34,182 nucleotides of DNA, taken from assembly GCA_002787815.1 (NCBI GenBank), contig PCUY01000028.1:1-34182 (forward strand), in the 5' to 3' direction. This document shows positions 1 through 8,280 of the stretch, in pieces. The position numbers were made by a program, and so were the translations under genes. The stretch's first letter is position 1; each line of letters opens with the position of its first letter. This DNA is from Bacteroidetes bacterium CG12_big_fil_rev_8_21_14_0_65_60_17 (GTDB lineage Bacteria; Bacteroidota; Rhodothermia; Rhodothermales; UBA10348). Below the pieces are notes generated by a model that worked only from the letters and a program-made list of their open reading frames with translations, was not told the DNA's origin and made no database searches.

Positions 1-20
1 AGACGGTAGGCTAAAAGACC

Positions 21-332
21 CTAAGGCACCATCGCGTTGACCGCTTCCACACGTGAGATGACAGGAACGGACCGCTTGACGGCCTGCTCAATGCCCGCGC
101 GGAGCGTCATCATACTCATTGGGCACGTTCCGCACGCACCAAGCAACTCCAACTCCACAACCATATCCGGAGTGATGTCCAGGAGCCGAACTTCTCCACC
201 GTCTGCCCTGAGATAGGGCCGCAACGAATCGAGTGCCGATTCTACCTGGTCTACGAGCGTAGTATCTATGTCTGGTCGAAGTGTCATGGGGCTGTCCAAC
301 GCACGTGGATCCGTGCTGGTTCTGTACGGCAT
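21..332 (-). CDS. NifU-like C-terminal domain protein (Fe-S scaffold/carrier)
   Basis: The 103-residue protein is essentially one NifU C-terminal (Nfu) domain. It shows the typical opening helix, a LRADGGEV stretch at about residues 39-46 and the cluster-binding motif GACGTCP with its CxxC. Nfu proteins hold a [4Fe-4S] cluster between two subunits and pass it to target enzymes in the cytoplasm. The gene lies 12 nt downstream of an Mrp/ApbC ATPase, another Fe-S cluster carrier, so the two probably act together. The start is uncertain: the ATG at 332 is used here, but a second ATG at 287 would give 88 residues and still contain the whole domain. Confidence 0.88.
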   Translation of the reverse strand: MPYRTSTDPRALDSPMTLRPDIDTTLVDQVESALDSLRPYLRADGGEVRLLDITPDMVVELELLGACGTCPMSMMTLRAGIEQAVKRSVPVISRVEAVNAMVP

Positions 333-344
333 CCAATCAGCGGG

Positions 345-1451
345 TCAGCGCCGAAGGATTTCCACTTTCTGTGTGGCCGGTCTTGTAGCGTTTCGACGCC
401 AGGTCTCTTCAGTTACACGCTGAGCCAGTGCATCGAATGCTGTGGCAGCGGTCGTGCCTTCGAATGTGGCCGCCGGCGTTCCATCATCACAGTTGCGACG
501 AACGCCTTCATCAATCGGAAGCTCTCCAAGAAGCGGCACATTCAATTCCTCAGCCAGAGCCCTCGCGCCTCCCTCACCGAAAATGTGGTACCTGCGCCCC
601 GGCATATCAGGTGGCTCGAACCAGGCCATGTTTTCAACCAGTCCCAGAACCGGTACGTGGACCTGCTCAAACATGGCGACGCCCTTGCGCGCATCGGCCA
701 GGGCAACGCGCTGGGGCGTCGACACGACCACGGCGCCATTCAGAGGTACGGTCTGAACAATGGTCAGTTGGATGTCGCCCGTACCCGGAGGCAGATCCAG
801 AATCAGGAAGTCGAGTTCTCCCCACTCCGTATCTGACAGGAACTGCTTGATGGCACTCGTAACCATCGGACCCCGCCAGACGACCGCTTTTTCAGGGTCG
901 ACCAGGAATCCCATGGAAAGCAGTTTGACGCCATAGCGTTCAAGAGGCACGATGCGCCTGTTTTCGGCCACTTTGGGCTTTGCATTCTCGACACCGAACA
1001 TGACGGGAATGGATGGGCCGTAGATGTCCGTATCGACGAGGCCTACTGAATATCCCTGCCTTGCGAGAGCGACAGCCAGATTCACCGATACTGTACTTTT
1101 TCCTACACCACCTTTCCCGGAGGCGACTGCGATGATATTGCGGGCACCGGAAAAGCCATCCGACTGCGTGTCGCCATCGACCGTCAACTCATCACCGAGT
1201 CCGATCATGTCATTGTCTACCGATATTCGGATATCGGATGGCGATGATACGAGCGGTAACAACACCTCTCGACATGCATCTTCCACCGTCATGGCGAAAG
1301 AGGACATGGGATCATGTATCTGGACCGTGAGATGAATGTTGCCGTTTTCAACCCTGAGGTCGCGAATCATGTCCATTCGCAGGACATGTTTTCCGGTCAC
1401 GGGATCCAACACGTTCTTCAGAGCGGAAAGGGCAGATTCTGTTTCGGACAT
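345..1451 (-). CDS. Mrp/ApbC/NBP35-family iron-sulfur cluster carrier ATPase
   Basis: This 368-residue protein has an N-terminal MIP18/DUF59-like domain (about residues 1-90) and then a ParA/MinD-type P-loop ATPase. The deviant Walker A GKGGVGKST lies at 112-120, the DTDIYGPS motif at 140-147 and LDLPPGTGD at 219-227. The family binds and transfers Fe-S clusters in the cytoplasm. The CxxC that binds the cluster in E. coli-type Mrp is missing: the equivalent region, about residues 274-295, reads NMAWFEPPDMPGRRYHIFG with no cysteine. From memory, Bacteroidota relatives share this change. The next gene encodes an Nfu scaffold carrying its own CxxC. The ppx-like gene ends 66 nt upstream. Confidence 0.93.
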   Translation of the reverse strand: MSETESALSALKNVLDPVTGKHVLRMDMIRDLRVENGNIHLTVQIHDPMSSFAMTVEDACREVLLPLVSSPSDIRISVDNDMIGLGDELTVDGDTQSDGFSGARNIIAVASGKGGVGKSTVSVNLAVALARQGYSVGLVDTDIYGPSIPVMFGVENAKPKVAENRRIVPLERYGVKLLSMGFLVDPEKAVVWRGPMVTSAIKQFLSDTEWGELDFLILDLPPGTGDIQLTIVQTVPLNGAVVVSTPQRVALADARKGVAMFEQVHVPVLGLVENMAWFEPPDMPGRRYHIFGEGGARALAEELNVPLLGELPIDEGVRRNCDDGTPAATFEGTTAATAFDALAQRVTEETWRRNATRPATQKVEILRR

Positions 1452-1517
1452 GAGCCGGCCTCTGTTGGTGTGCTCTCCTTTACGTCATCGCCCCCGAGGA
1501 CTGTTCCGTGACCCTGT

Positions 1518-2447
1518 TCAGCCAATCTGCAATTCCCGGAAATATCGTAGAGCCATACCGTGCCGGACACCGTATTCGGAGATGTGGAACTCGGACGCGT
1601 CCAACGAGCGGAACGCTTCCTTGAGAACCATCACTCCTGCCGGAAATACATCCGCGCGGCCAGCCATCCGGGACGGTGCCAACGCATGGATGTCTTCCTT
1701 CGTCTTTATAAGCAATTCGGTCGCCCAATAATCCAGATCTACCCATTTCATGTTGCCAGAGGCCTCACGGTGCGTGCGGTGCAGGTGAAACAGCACGTGC
1801 GCCGTTCCGGATGCACCCACCAGAGGCACACACTTCAGGAAGTCTCCCAGTGCTGCATCCATCATACCGGCAATCCATGCGCGGCACTGGTGAACTTCAT
1901 GGGCCTGCGCCGGCTGTGCAGTAAAAAAATTTTCGGTCAGCCTGACGGTACCGATGTTCAGGCTGACGGCCGATGTGCGCTCGGCCTTGCCTTTGTGCCA
2001 CATCCCCTGGGCGAGTTCGGTTGACCCGCCTCCTACATCCACAACGGTAACCGGGCCATCGTAGGTGCGTCCATCGAGCCATCCCGCCAGCGCTCCCTCG
2101 AAAGTCACGTTGGCCTCCTCTTCCCCGGAGAGTACCTGGTAGTCTGCGCCCGTCTCTTCGAGCACCATTTTGCGGATTTCGTCCCTGTTCTCGGCATCGC
2201 GCGAGGCACTCGTACCCGTCACGATGATGTGCTCCGCCCGCCAGGAGCGTGCGGCTTCCCGGTGGGCCTGCAGAACTCCTCTGAGGCGCCCCATTGCCGC
2301 ATCGGACACGCGCCCGCTCGTTCCCAGGCCCTCACCCAGTCGCACATATCCGCCTGCCTGGTGCACAACACGCAGCCCCTCCGGCGTCCACTCCGAGATC
2401 AGCAGCAATGCTGTATTGGTACCAACGTCAATGGTCGCCAGTCTCAT
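1518..2447 (-). CDS. Ppx/GppA family phosphatase (exopolyphosphatase or pppGpp phosphohydrolase)
   Basis: This 309-residue protein has the ASKHA fold of the Ppx/GppA family, which removes terminal phosphates from polyphosphate or converts pppGpp to ppGpp. Visible motifs are phosphate loop 1 (IDVGTNTALLLI, 6-17), the catalytic SGEEEA region (107-112), phosphate loop 2 (VVDVGGGSTEL, 135-145) and GASGTAHVL (211-219). It is the short, roughly 300-residue form and lacks the C-terminal HD domain of E. coli Ppx. The frame is open upstream to 2567, but the ATG at 2447 is chosen because phosphate loop 1 starts six residues later. This start overlaps the end of prmA by 20 nt, which suggests translational coupling. 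Sequence alone does not separate the two activities. Confidence 0.9.
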   Translation of the reverse strand: MRLATIDVGTNTALLLISEWTPEGLRVVHQAGGYVRLGEGLGTSGRVSDAAMGRLRGVLQAHREAARSWRAEHIIVTGTSASRDAENRDEIRKMVLEETGADYQVLSGEEEANVTFEGALAGWLDGRTYDGPVTVVDVGGGSTELAQGMWHKGKAERTSAVSLNIGTVRLTENFFTAQPAQAHEVHQCRAWIAGMMDAALGDFLKCVPLVGASGTAHVLFHLHRTHREASGNMKWVDLDYWATELLIKTKEDIHALAPSRMAGRADVFPAGVMVLKEAFRSLDASEFHISEYGVRHGMALRYFRELQIG

Positions 2448-3276
2448 TTCGTATCCAGACAGTCCACCACTCGCCCTCGGTATCTTCATAAATCGATGTT
2501 GAAGGCAATGCCGCCCGAACCGCAGACTTGTCCGAGACCAGCAGTCCGGACAGGCCCAGCAGGCCACCGGGGCTCAAACGGGCCAACAACGACGGTATCA
2601 TGGCCAACAACGCCTCACGGTTAATGTTCGCAAGTACCACGTCAAACATCTCGTCCGGCAGAACGCGTTCATCTCCTTCCGCGACAACGAAAGTGTCTTC
2701 CACACCGTTCAATACCGCATTTTCCCGGGCATTGACAACACACAACGCATCAAAGTCAAATGCAAAACAGGACGCCGCTCCGATCCTGAGGGCGGCAATT
2801 CCCAATATGCCCGTACCCGTCCCGGCATCGACCACACGATCTCCGGTTGCTACCAACTTCGCCAGCGCCCGAAGCATGAGCCGGGTGGTCTCGTGGTATC
2901 CGGTCCCGAAGCTCATCTTAGGATCGATTATGATGTCGATGGCATCCCCGGGGATGGGGCCGTCATGCCAGGACGCGCGCACATGGAATGGCGCAACATG
3001 TATGGGAGTGATGGACGCTTCCCACTCGGCGTTCCAGTTCCGGTCGGCGATTTCAGCGGGGACACCCTGCAGCGTACCACCCCACTGTGACACCAGCACC
3101 GCCCAGTCATCGGGAAGCGCCTCGAACGCATGGGGCGAGAAAAAAACCTCCAGGCACACACCCGGATCCACAGTGCTCGCCTCGTGAAAGCCCTCTGCAC
3201 CCAACTCACCCAGCTCGGCAACCAGGCGTTCGACATCCGTCTCGTCGCACGCCAGACACACACGGAACATGCTCAC
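2428..3276 (-). CDS. prmA: Ribosomal protein L11 methyltransferase
   Basis: PrmA is an S-adenosylmethionine-dependent enzyme that trimethylates ribosomal protein L11 in the cytoplasm. The 282-residue sequence has a small N-terminal domain for L11 recognition (about 1-65). A linker carries the PrmA signature DPKMSFGTGYHETT (118-131), followed by a Rossmann methyltransferase domain with the SAM loop VVDAGTGTGILG (148-159) and the catalytic-region motif VVLANINREALL (213-224). The start is a GTG at 3276 whose last bases form the TGA stop of the preceding gene (GTGA overlap). An ATG at 3270, two codons later, is an equally plausible start. The ppx-like gene begins before this one ends. Confidence 0.92.
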   Translation of the reverse strand: MSMFRVCLACDETDVERLVAELGELGAEGFHEASTVDPGVCLEVFFSPHAFEALPDDWAVLVSQWGGTLQGVPAEIADRNWNAEWEASITPIHVAPFHVRASWHDGPIPGDAIDIIIDPKMSFGTGYHETTRLMLRALAKLVATGDRVVDAGTGTGILGIAALRIGAASCFAFDFDALCVVNARENAVLNGVEDTFVVAEGDERVLPDEMFDVVLANINREALLAMIPSLLARLSPGGLLGLSGLLVSDKSAVRAALPSTSIYEDTEGEWWTVWIRNETGDH

Positions 3277-4997
3277 TTGAGGGTCACCGTTATGCCCCAG
3301 GCATCCGGGTATTTCGGGGGCGCCGTATCGAAATCGCCCCAGGCGTAGTCGAAGTCGGTAACAAAGTGTACCCTGTACGTCCCCTCTGGCAGTTGCATGG
3401 AACCGTCATAAATCCTGTTCCGATCATCACCGCCGGCATGAACCGTGTTGTCGAGCGTCATCTCCCATACCCGTTCTCCGCTCGCTGCACTTTCGATCCA
3501 TCCAAAGTCATAGCGCCCCTGTCTGGATATTTCGCCTGAAGCCCGTATGTGTATGGTAGATGCAGCGTCCAACGTGAATTCTTCCATGATCTGCACGTCG
3601 TTCGTCAGTCGCTCCGCGCGCACGAGTACCGTCCCGGATGACTGCACCGATTCCGCCGCCGTATTGGGAGCCGTTGAATCGTCCAGAACCGTGATGCCAC
3701 CCTCTCCTTCCTGGTCCAGAATGAACAGTGCCACACCCCAACGCTCAGGATGCCGGGGCCGTGCCTTCCTCCAGTCATTCCAGGCGTGGCTGTCGTCCGT
3801 TTCAAAGGATAGCCGGTACGTGCCCGGCTCCAGATGCAATACGCCCGACTGGGACCGGTTCGTACTGTGTCCGCCGCCAGGCTCACTGCTTTCCCTCGAC
3901 ATGGACCACAGTACGGTACCTGATTCAGCCTGTGAAACCGTAGCGTGGTCGTACAGGGTACCATCGCTGCCAATCTCGCCGAGTGCGTGTACGAGGATCA
4001 TCATGCGGCGCTCCAATTGAAACAGCTTCGATTCCTTAACGCCGGACGACACCTCAAGCAGCGATACGGCCGGGGCTCCCAATGCATCGGACCACGGATT
4101 GACCACAGTTACATCCGGTTCATCTGTCCTCAGACTCATGCCCCATTTTGCCGGTACCCAGGGCGGATTGGCAATCCAACGGCCAGCATCGTGCCGACGG
4201 TCTGTCCTGAACTCAGCCTGGAACACGCCCGGCTCCAGCATGACTACGCCATTGAACAGCCTGTTTGCTTCCCAACCACCTGCCGGCTCCGAATTTTCCC
4301 GGGTCAATTCCCACACATCCCGTCCTGTTTCCAGATCCGTGATTTTTGCCACATCACATTCCGTCGAGCACCACTCGGCAGTAGCCTGGACGTATATGGG
4401 CGTCGTGGAGAGTGTTCGCAGGAACACCGTTTCACGCATCCGATCACCGACGCCATGGACGGACCAGAGCAGATTTTCATGGTCATCCAGCTGCACCGTC
4501 CTGTCAGCCGATTCGGAGGCATTGCCGTCCGTATCCAGGACCATATGGAATTTGTCCCTGTAGTGCTTCCAGTGCGGCGAGAGACCAAGAAAGCTGTCGT
4601 CATCCCAGGATTCCGGATTCGGCCCGAGCGCCGTGAAATAGGCAACATAGCGGCCAGGAGCGATGTCAATCTGGTCCTGGACCGTGGTCAGGATATCCTG
4701 CGGGTGCGCCCGTGTGTCGGGCATGGTCCAGACAGGCTCACCGGTCAATGCGTCGACGATCCACCCGTAGGCTGCAAGCGGTGCGTCGGTGGCATCATTC
4801 TCGAAGGCTCCCCGTACGTCAATTCGTAGTGACGTGGCTTCCTTCACCTCGAACGCCTTTGCGTACAGCTGCTTGTTGTCCAGGTCCGTCATTTGGAGAA
4901 AACCCGGGGGAGTCGGGTCCGGCGTGGTCATACGCCAGACGACAAGGACGGCGAGTATGGCCAACAGAATCAGTTGTATTCTGGTCAATGGGGTCAT
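3273..4997 (-). CDS. Single-pass membrane protein with four tandem repeats, function unknown
   Basis: I do not recognise a characterised function. The 574-residue protein has one N-terminal hydrophobic helix (about 5-22) and no lipobox. It is probably anchored in the inner membrane, with the rest in the periplasm. The rest consists of four diverged copies of a domain of roughly 105 residues, near 41-152, 187-290, 322-426 and 466-573. Each copy shows an SGE-V-W-M strand, usually an NT-AGG-NR turn, a PGTYR-strand, a TD-hAW segment and a closing P-P-W-G motif. The pattern suggests beta-sandwich modules. Copy 1 is the most decayed, having lost the AGG-NR turn. The gene is first in a run with prmA, ppx, mrp and nfu, and its stop overlaps the prmA start. 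The divergent STAS gene begins 156 nt away. Confidence 0.85.
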   Translation of the reverse strand: MTPLTRIQLILLAILAVLVVWRMTTPDPTPPGFLQMTDLDNKQLYAKAFEVKEATSLRIDVRGAFENDATDAPLAAYGWIVDALTGEPVWTMPDTRAHPQDILTTVQDQIDIAPGRYVAYFTALGPNPESWDDDSFLGLSPHWKHYRDKFHMVLDTDGNASESADRTVQLDDHENLLWSVHGVGDRMRETVFLRTLSTTPIYVQATAEWCSTECDVAKITDLETGRDVWELTRENSEPAGGWEANRLFNGVVMLEPGVFQAEFRTDRRHDAGRWIANPPWVPAKWGMSLRTDEPDVTVVNPWSDALGAPAVSLLEVSSGVKESKLFQLERRMMILVHALGEIGSDGTLYDHATVSQAESGTVLWSMSRESSEPGGGHSTNRSQSGVLHLEPGTYRLSFETDDSHAWNDWRKARPRHPERWGVALFILDQEGEGGITVLDDSTAPNTAAESVQSSGTVLVRAERLTNDVQIMEEFTLDAASTIHIRASGEISRQGRYDFGWIESAASGERVWEMTLDNTVHAGGDDRNRIYDGSMQLPEGTYRVHFVTDFDYAWGDFDTAPPKYPDAWGITVTLK

Positions 4998-5153
4998 CTG
5001 CTGATTTGATCTACCCCCACCGATACGAAGTCAGCGGGTGAAAGTTACCAGCGGCCTGGCGGAACGGATAGGAACAGGCGCGCTATATTCCCCGGGCCGT
5101 GCACCCAACACGACAATCGTCCGTAGACCCATCAACAACCGAAAGTGTGTGTC

Positions 5154-5513
5154 ATGAGTGATTTTTCTGTGTCGTTTCGATCTAACGGAGACGTTCGCAT
5201 CCTTGACCTGAACGGGGAACTCGATGCCCATACGGCTTCGGAGTTGGAATCTGCAATTGAAAAATGCCGGGAAGAGGGCTCTGTGCAGATCATTGTCAAC
5301 GGGAAGCAACTCGTTTACATATCAAGCGCGGGCCTCGGCGTGTTCATGGCCTTCATTGAGGAATTGCGTGAGCGCGGAGGCGACATCAAAATTGCCTCAC
5401 TCCGCCCGAAGGTCTACAACGTATTCGATCTGCTCGGATTCCCCATGCTGTTCGACATCACCGACACGGAAGAAGAAGCTGTAAGTCGCTTTTCGACTAC
5501 CGTGTCAGACTGA
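5154..5513 (+). CDS. STAS-domain anti-sigma factor antagonist (SpoIIAA/RsbV-like)
   Basis: The 119-residue protein is a single STAS domain. It shows the conserved VRILDLNGELDAHTA strand-turn near residues 14-28 and a phosphorylation loop YISSAGLGVF near 56-65. In this family a serine in the SS-x-G loop is phosphorylated by a partner RsbW-type kinase. Dephosphorylated protein binds the kinase and frees its target. The ATG at 5154 is preferred over a GTG at 5145 that would add three residues. An RsbW-like kinase follows 15 nt downstream, so the two form a partner-switching pair. Neither a sigma factor nor a PP2C phosphatase is encoded nearby. Confidence 0.9.
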   Translation: MSDFSVSFRSNGDVRILDLNGELDAHTASELESAIEKCREEGSVQIIVNGKQLVYISSAGLGVFMAFIEELRERGGDIKIASLRPKVYNVFDLLGFPMLFDITDTEEEAVSRFSTTVSD

Positions 5514-5528
5514 GCCGGTATTTATCGC

Positions 5529-5954
5529 GTGTCCTTGACTGAACATAGCCTTCTCATCCGCAGCACGACGGACAATCTGGACAAGGTTCGGGCGTTCGTG
5601 GAAAAGCATGCCGCAGCAGCCTCTTTTCCGCCTGCAGCTGTCGAGAACGTGAAGATGGCTGTTGACGAGGCCTGTGCCAACGTCATAGAGCATGCCTACG
5701 GCAATGAAACCGGACACGTGATTGAAATTTCCATCCTGACGTTCGATGACCGTTTGGTCGTCAGACTGCGTGACCAGGGCAAAAAATTCGATCAGACCAC
5801 GTACGAAGAACCTGACCTGGCGACATTCGTACGGCAGAAAAAATCAGGCGGATTCGGCGTTCACCTGATGCGGAAATTAATGGATGAAGTCGAATATCGG
5901 CATCTCGATGGCCAGAATGAGACGTTGCTCATTAAATACCGGGATGCCTCCTGA
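5529..5954 (+). CDS. RsbW-like anti-sigma factor serine kinase (GHKL ATPase)
   Basis: The 141-residue protein is a GHKL/HATPase_c_2 domain. Its N-box is VDEACANVIEHAYG (about 45-58), followed by the G1-like RLRDQGKKFD (about 79-88) and the G2-like GGFGVHLM (about 107-114). Such kinases bind and inhibit a sigma factor or other target and phosphorylate the STAS antagonist, which here is encoded just upstream. The start is a GTG at 5529; no ATG fits better. The stop lies 3 nt from the stop of the convergent menG, leaving no room for a separate terminator. The target is not encoded in the window. Confidence 0.88.
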   Translation: MSLTEHSLLIRSTTDNLDKVRAFVEKHAAAASFPPAAVENVKMAVDEACANVIEHAYGNETGHVIEISILTFDDRLVVRLRDQGKKFDQTTYEEPDLATFVRQKKSGGFGVHLMRKLMDEVEYRHLDGQNETLLIKYRDAS

Positions 5955-5957
5955 AGC

Positions 5958-6707
5958 TTACTCGGATGACCCTGTCTGATGCTTCGTCCCGACGTAGTGC
6001 GATGCTACCCCGAAGGTCAGACGCGTTGCGCGGGTCCCGGAAAACCCGGCCTCGCGCAGGTGTTCCAAAAACATCTCTCCTTCCGGAAAGACAGCTATCG
6101 ACTCCGGCAGATACGTGTATGCGCCCGCATCTCCCGAGACTGCGCGCCCTATAGCGGGAAGGACGAATCTGTTATAGAAGCCGTATACCTGCTTCACGGG
6201 AAAAGCAGATGGCCTGCTGAATTCAAGCACATGCAGTTGCCCACCAGGCCTGAGTACGCGGAATATCTGGGACAGTCCTTCGTCCAGGTTCTCGAAATTG
6301 CGCACCCCGAAAGAAACCATCACGGCATCGAACTGATTGTCCGAAAAGGGCAGCTTCTCGGCGTCGCCACGTTGCAGGACAACGCGATCCTGCAAATCTG
6401 CCCGTGCGACTTTGTCGCGACCAACGGCCAACATGTCCTCAGCAATATCCACACCAACCACGTTCACCGGCCCTTTACGAGCCGCCATGATTGCCAGGTC
6501 TGCCGTACCCGTGGCCACATCGAGAATGCGCGACGGCGACGTGGAAAGGACATCTCCAACCACCCTTCTGCGCCAACGCTGATCAATGCCGCCACTGAGT
6601 ATGCGGTTGAGCAGGTCATACCGCGATGCAATCGTATTGAACATGGCTTCGACGGCCGGTTTCTTGCCATCGACCGTACCGACAGGCGGCGCGTTGCGTG
6701 TCGTCAT
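5958..6707 (-). CDS. menG: Demethylmenaquinone methyltransferase (MenG/UbiE family)
   Basis: This 249-residue class I methyltransferase catalyses the final C-methylation of demethylmenaquinone (or the UbiE step for ubiquinone) at the membrane surface, using S-adenosylmethionine. It shows the family N-terminus AMFNTIASRYDLLNRI (20-35), the SAM loop LDVATGTADLA (about 62-72), the acidic VVGVDIAEDM strand, and the signature FGVRNFENLDEGL with RVLRPGGQLHVLEFS. These match the UbiE/MenG signatures closely. In this taxonomic group menaquinone is the expected quinone, so MenG is preferred. The gene starts one base after the pfkA stop and is probably co-transcribed with it. Confidence 0.92.
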   Translation of the reverse strand: MTTRNAPPVGTVDGKKPAVEAMFNTIASRYDLLNRILSGGIDQRWRRRVVGDVLSTSPSRILDVATGTADLAIMAARKGPVNVVGVDIAEDMLAVGRDKVARADLQDRVVLQRGDAEKLPFSDNQFDAVMVSFGVRNFENLDEGLSQIFRVLRPGGQLHVLEFSRPSAFPVKQVYGFYNRFVLPAIGRAVSGDAGAYTYLPESIAVFPEGEMFLEHLREAGFSGTRATRLTFGVASHYVGTKHQTGSSE

Positions 6708-6708
6708 G

Positions 6709-7692
6709 TCAACTCAGCAGTTGGGTGAGCTTGAGCAGTTCGTAATTGATGTTTTTCTTGCGACTCCACACGTTGCGGGACGGGGTCAGGCGCACATCCC
6801 CGTTGATGATGCCGACCATTACATTGTTGTGTCCTTCCATAAGTGCATCGACGGCCGCCACGCCGAGCCGGCTGGCCAGAACGCGATCTCTCGCCGTCGG
6901 TGACCCTCCCCGCTGGGTATGTCCGAGTATGCATACACGAAGATCTATGCGATCAAATTGCGCATCTTTCCGAAGGGCTTCGGCAATTTCAGTTGCCCCA
7001 CCCAGTTCGTCGCCTTCGGCCACGACGACAATCGAACTCCTGTGCTGAGCCGACATGAGTGAATGGATGTGACTCTTGAAGTCATCAATACCCGTCAAGG
7101 TCTCGGGAATGAGGACCATCTCGGCACCCCCTCCGATTCCTGAGTGAAGGGCAATAAATCCTGCATCGCGTCCCATTACCTCCACAAGAAACAAGCGGTC
7201 ATGGGCATCGGCCGTGTCTCGGATCCTGTCTATGTTTTCAATCGCCGTATTCAGCGCGGTATCGAATCCTATGGTCTCATCCGTGCCGAACAAATCGTTG
7301 TCGATCGTTCCGGGACAGCCGACAAGCGGGACCTGGTACTCATCGTAGAAGAGTGATGCACCGTGCAACGTTCCGTCACCTCCGATGGCGACCAGTCCAT
7401 CAATACCATTGGCTGACAGTTGCCTGGCCGCCTCAGCCCGACCTTCCGGGGTACGAAATGCCTCAGAACGGGCACTCTTCAGAATGGTCCCTCCTTTCTG
7501 CAGGATGTTGGATACGGATTTACGATCCATCTCCACCATGTCCCCCTCAATCATGCCCTGGTATCCCCGGCGGATCCCCATAACCTCCACATCGTGCCCG
7601 ACAGCCGCACGCACCACGGCCCTGACACACGCATTCATACCCGGCGCATCGCCACCTGATGTGAAGACTCCTATTCGACGGATGGTATCCAT
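6709..7692 (-). CDS. pfkA: ATP-dependent 6-phosphofructokinase
   Basis: This enzyme phosphorylates fructose 6-phosphate to fructose 1,6-bisphosphate, the committed step of glycolysis. The 327-residue protein matches the usual bacterial length. It shows the ATP loop TSGGDAPGMNA (11-21), IGGDGTLHGA (103-112), the active site PGTIDND (127-133, catalytic Asp131), EVMGRDAGFIAL (171-182) and GHTQRGGSP (257-265). Glycines in GGDGT and PGTIDND indicate the ATP-using rather than the pyrophosphate-using type. The frame is open upstream to 7815, but the ATG at 7692 places the first glycine loop where the family has it. It is followed after one base by menG and is divergent from the biotin carrier gene. 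Confidence 0.95.
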   Translation of the reverse strand: MDTIRRIGVFTSGGDAPGMNACVRAVVRAAVGHDVEVMGIRRGYQGMIEGDMVEMDRKSVSNILQKGGTILKSARSEAFRTPEGRAEAARQLSANGIDGLVAIGGDGTLHGASLFYDEYQVPLVGCPGTIDNDLFGTDETIGFDTALNTAIENIDRIRDTADAHDRLFLVEVMGRDAGFIALHSGIGGGAEMVLIPETLTGIDDFKSHIHSLMSAQHRSSIVVVAEGDELGGATEIAEALRKDAQFDRIDLRVCILGHTQRGGSPTARDRVLASRLGVAAVDALMEGHNNVMVGIINGDVRLTPSRNVWSRKKNINYELLKLTQLLS

Positions 7693-7782
7693 AGTGGTAT
7701 TGTGACTCGTTTGAGCGGCTCCAATGCCGCGGCGCGGACACATGTTCTTGCCCACCGTTGAATATATGGCGTATCTTGCCGT

Positions 7783-8280
7783 ATGGAAAAAAACAGGACT
7801 CCGTATACCATCCACATGGGCCTTGAGGCCCCACTGCCCGTGGACCCTGCGAGCGCATCGCCCAATGCGACCTCCCTGCGACGCATCTCCGGTTCGTCAT
7901 TCATTTTTCGCCACAAGGGCACGTGCTACCCCATGACCATATCGGAGCATGGCGCAAATAAATTGCGGATATGGGCACGACACCATGCGGTGGACGCCCT
8001 TGTGCGGGATGAAAAAGACCAGCTGCTGGAGTCCTGGGGATACGACCCTTCCGCCTCCGCTGCCGAGCGCGAACTGCTGGCACCCATGCCGGGACTCGTC
8101 CTGTCTGTTGCCGTCGCACCTGGTCAACACGTGTCGGCCGGAGATCCGCTTCTGGTCCTGGAAGCCATGAAGATGGAAAATGAGCTGCGCGCGGAGACGG
8201 ACTGCGTCGTCGAGGCCGTTCACGTGGAGCCAGGAGAAGCGGTTGGCAAAAAGCAGGTGCTTCTGGAGTTCGCTTCATGA
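7783..8280 (+). CDS. Biotin carboxyl carrier protein, stand-alone Bacteroidota type
   Basis: The C-terminal 70 residues form a biotinyl domain: APMPGLVLSVAVAPGQ near 100-115, then EAMKMEN with the biotin-accepting Lys130, closing with VLLEF. About 95 N-terminal residues form a helper domain like that of Bacteroidota carriers annotated as acetyl-/propionyl-CoA carboxylase biotin subunits (recognition from memory). The protein would carry carboxybiotin between a biotin carboxylase and a carboxyltransferase, neither of which is encoded in this window, so its partner is unknown. The stop overlaps the epimerase start by 4 nt (ATGA). The gene is therefore the head of the chain that continues into the metal transporter. 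Confidence 0.88.
   Translation: MEKNRTPYTIHMGLEAPLPVDPASASPNATSLRRISGSSFIFRHKGTCYPMTISEHGANKLRIWARHHAVDALVRDEKDQLLESWGYDPSASAAERELLAPMPGLVLSVAVAPGQHVSAGDPLLVLEAMKMENELRAETDCVVEAVHVEPGEAVGKKQVLLEFAS

Noticed and set aside
3945-4829. Open frame of 294 codons on the plus strand
   Set aside because: It lies wholly antisense to the four-repeat membrane protein gene, whose product has coherent repeats; the antisense product has no recognisable domain.
5084-5089. TATATT upstream of the STAS gene
   Set aside because: No acceptable -35 element lies 16-18 nt upstream.
5979-6728. Open frame of 249 codons on the plus strand
   Set aside because: It covers menG in antisense and shows no domain.
7748-7777. 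TTGCCC and TATCTT with 18-nt spacing before the biotin carrier gene
   Set aside because: The implied start falls on the ATG, and the match to consensus is weak; kept out as too speculative.
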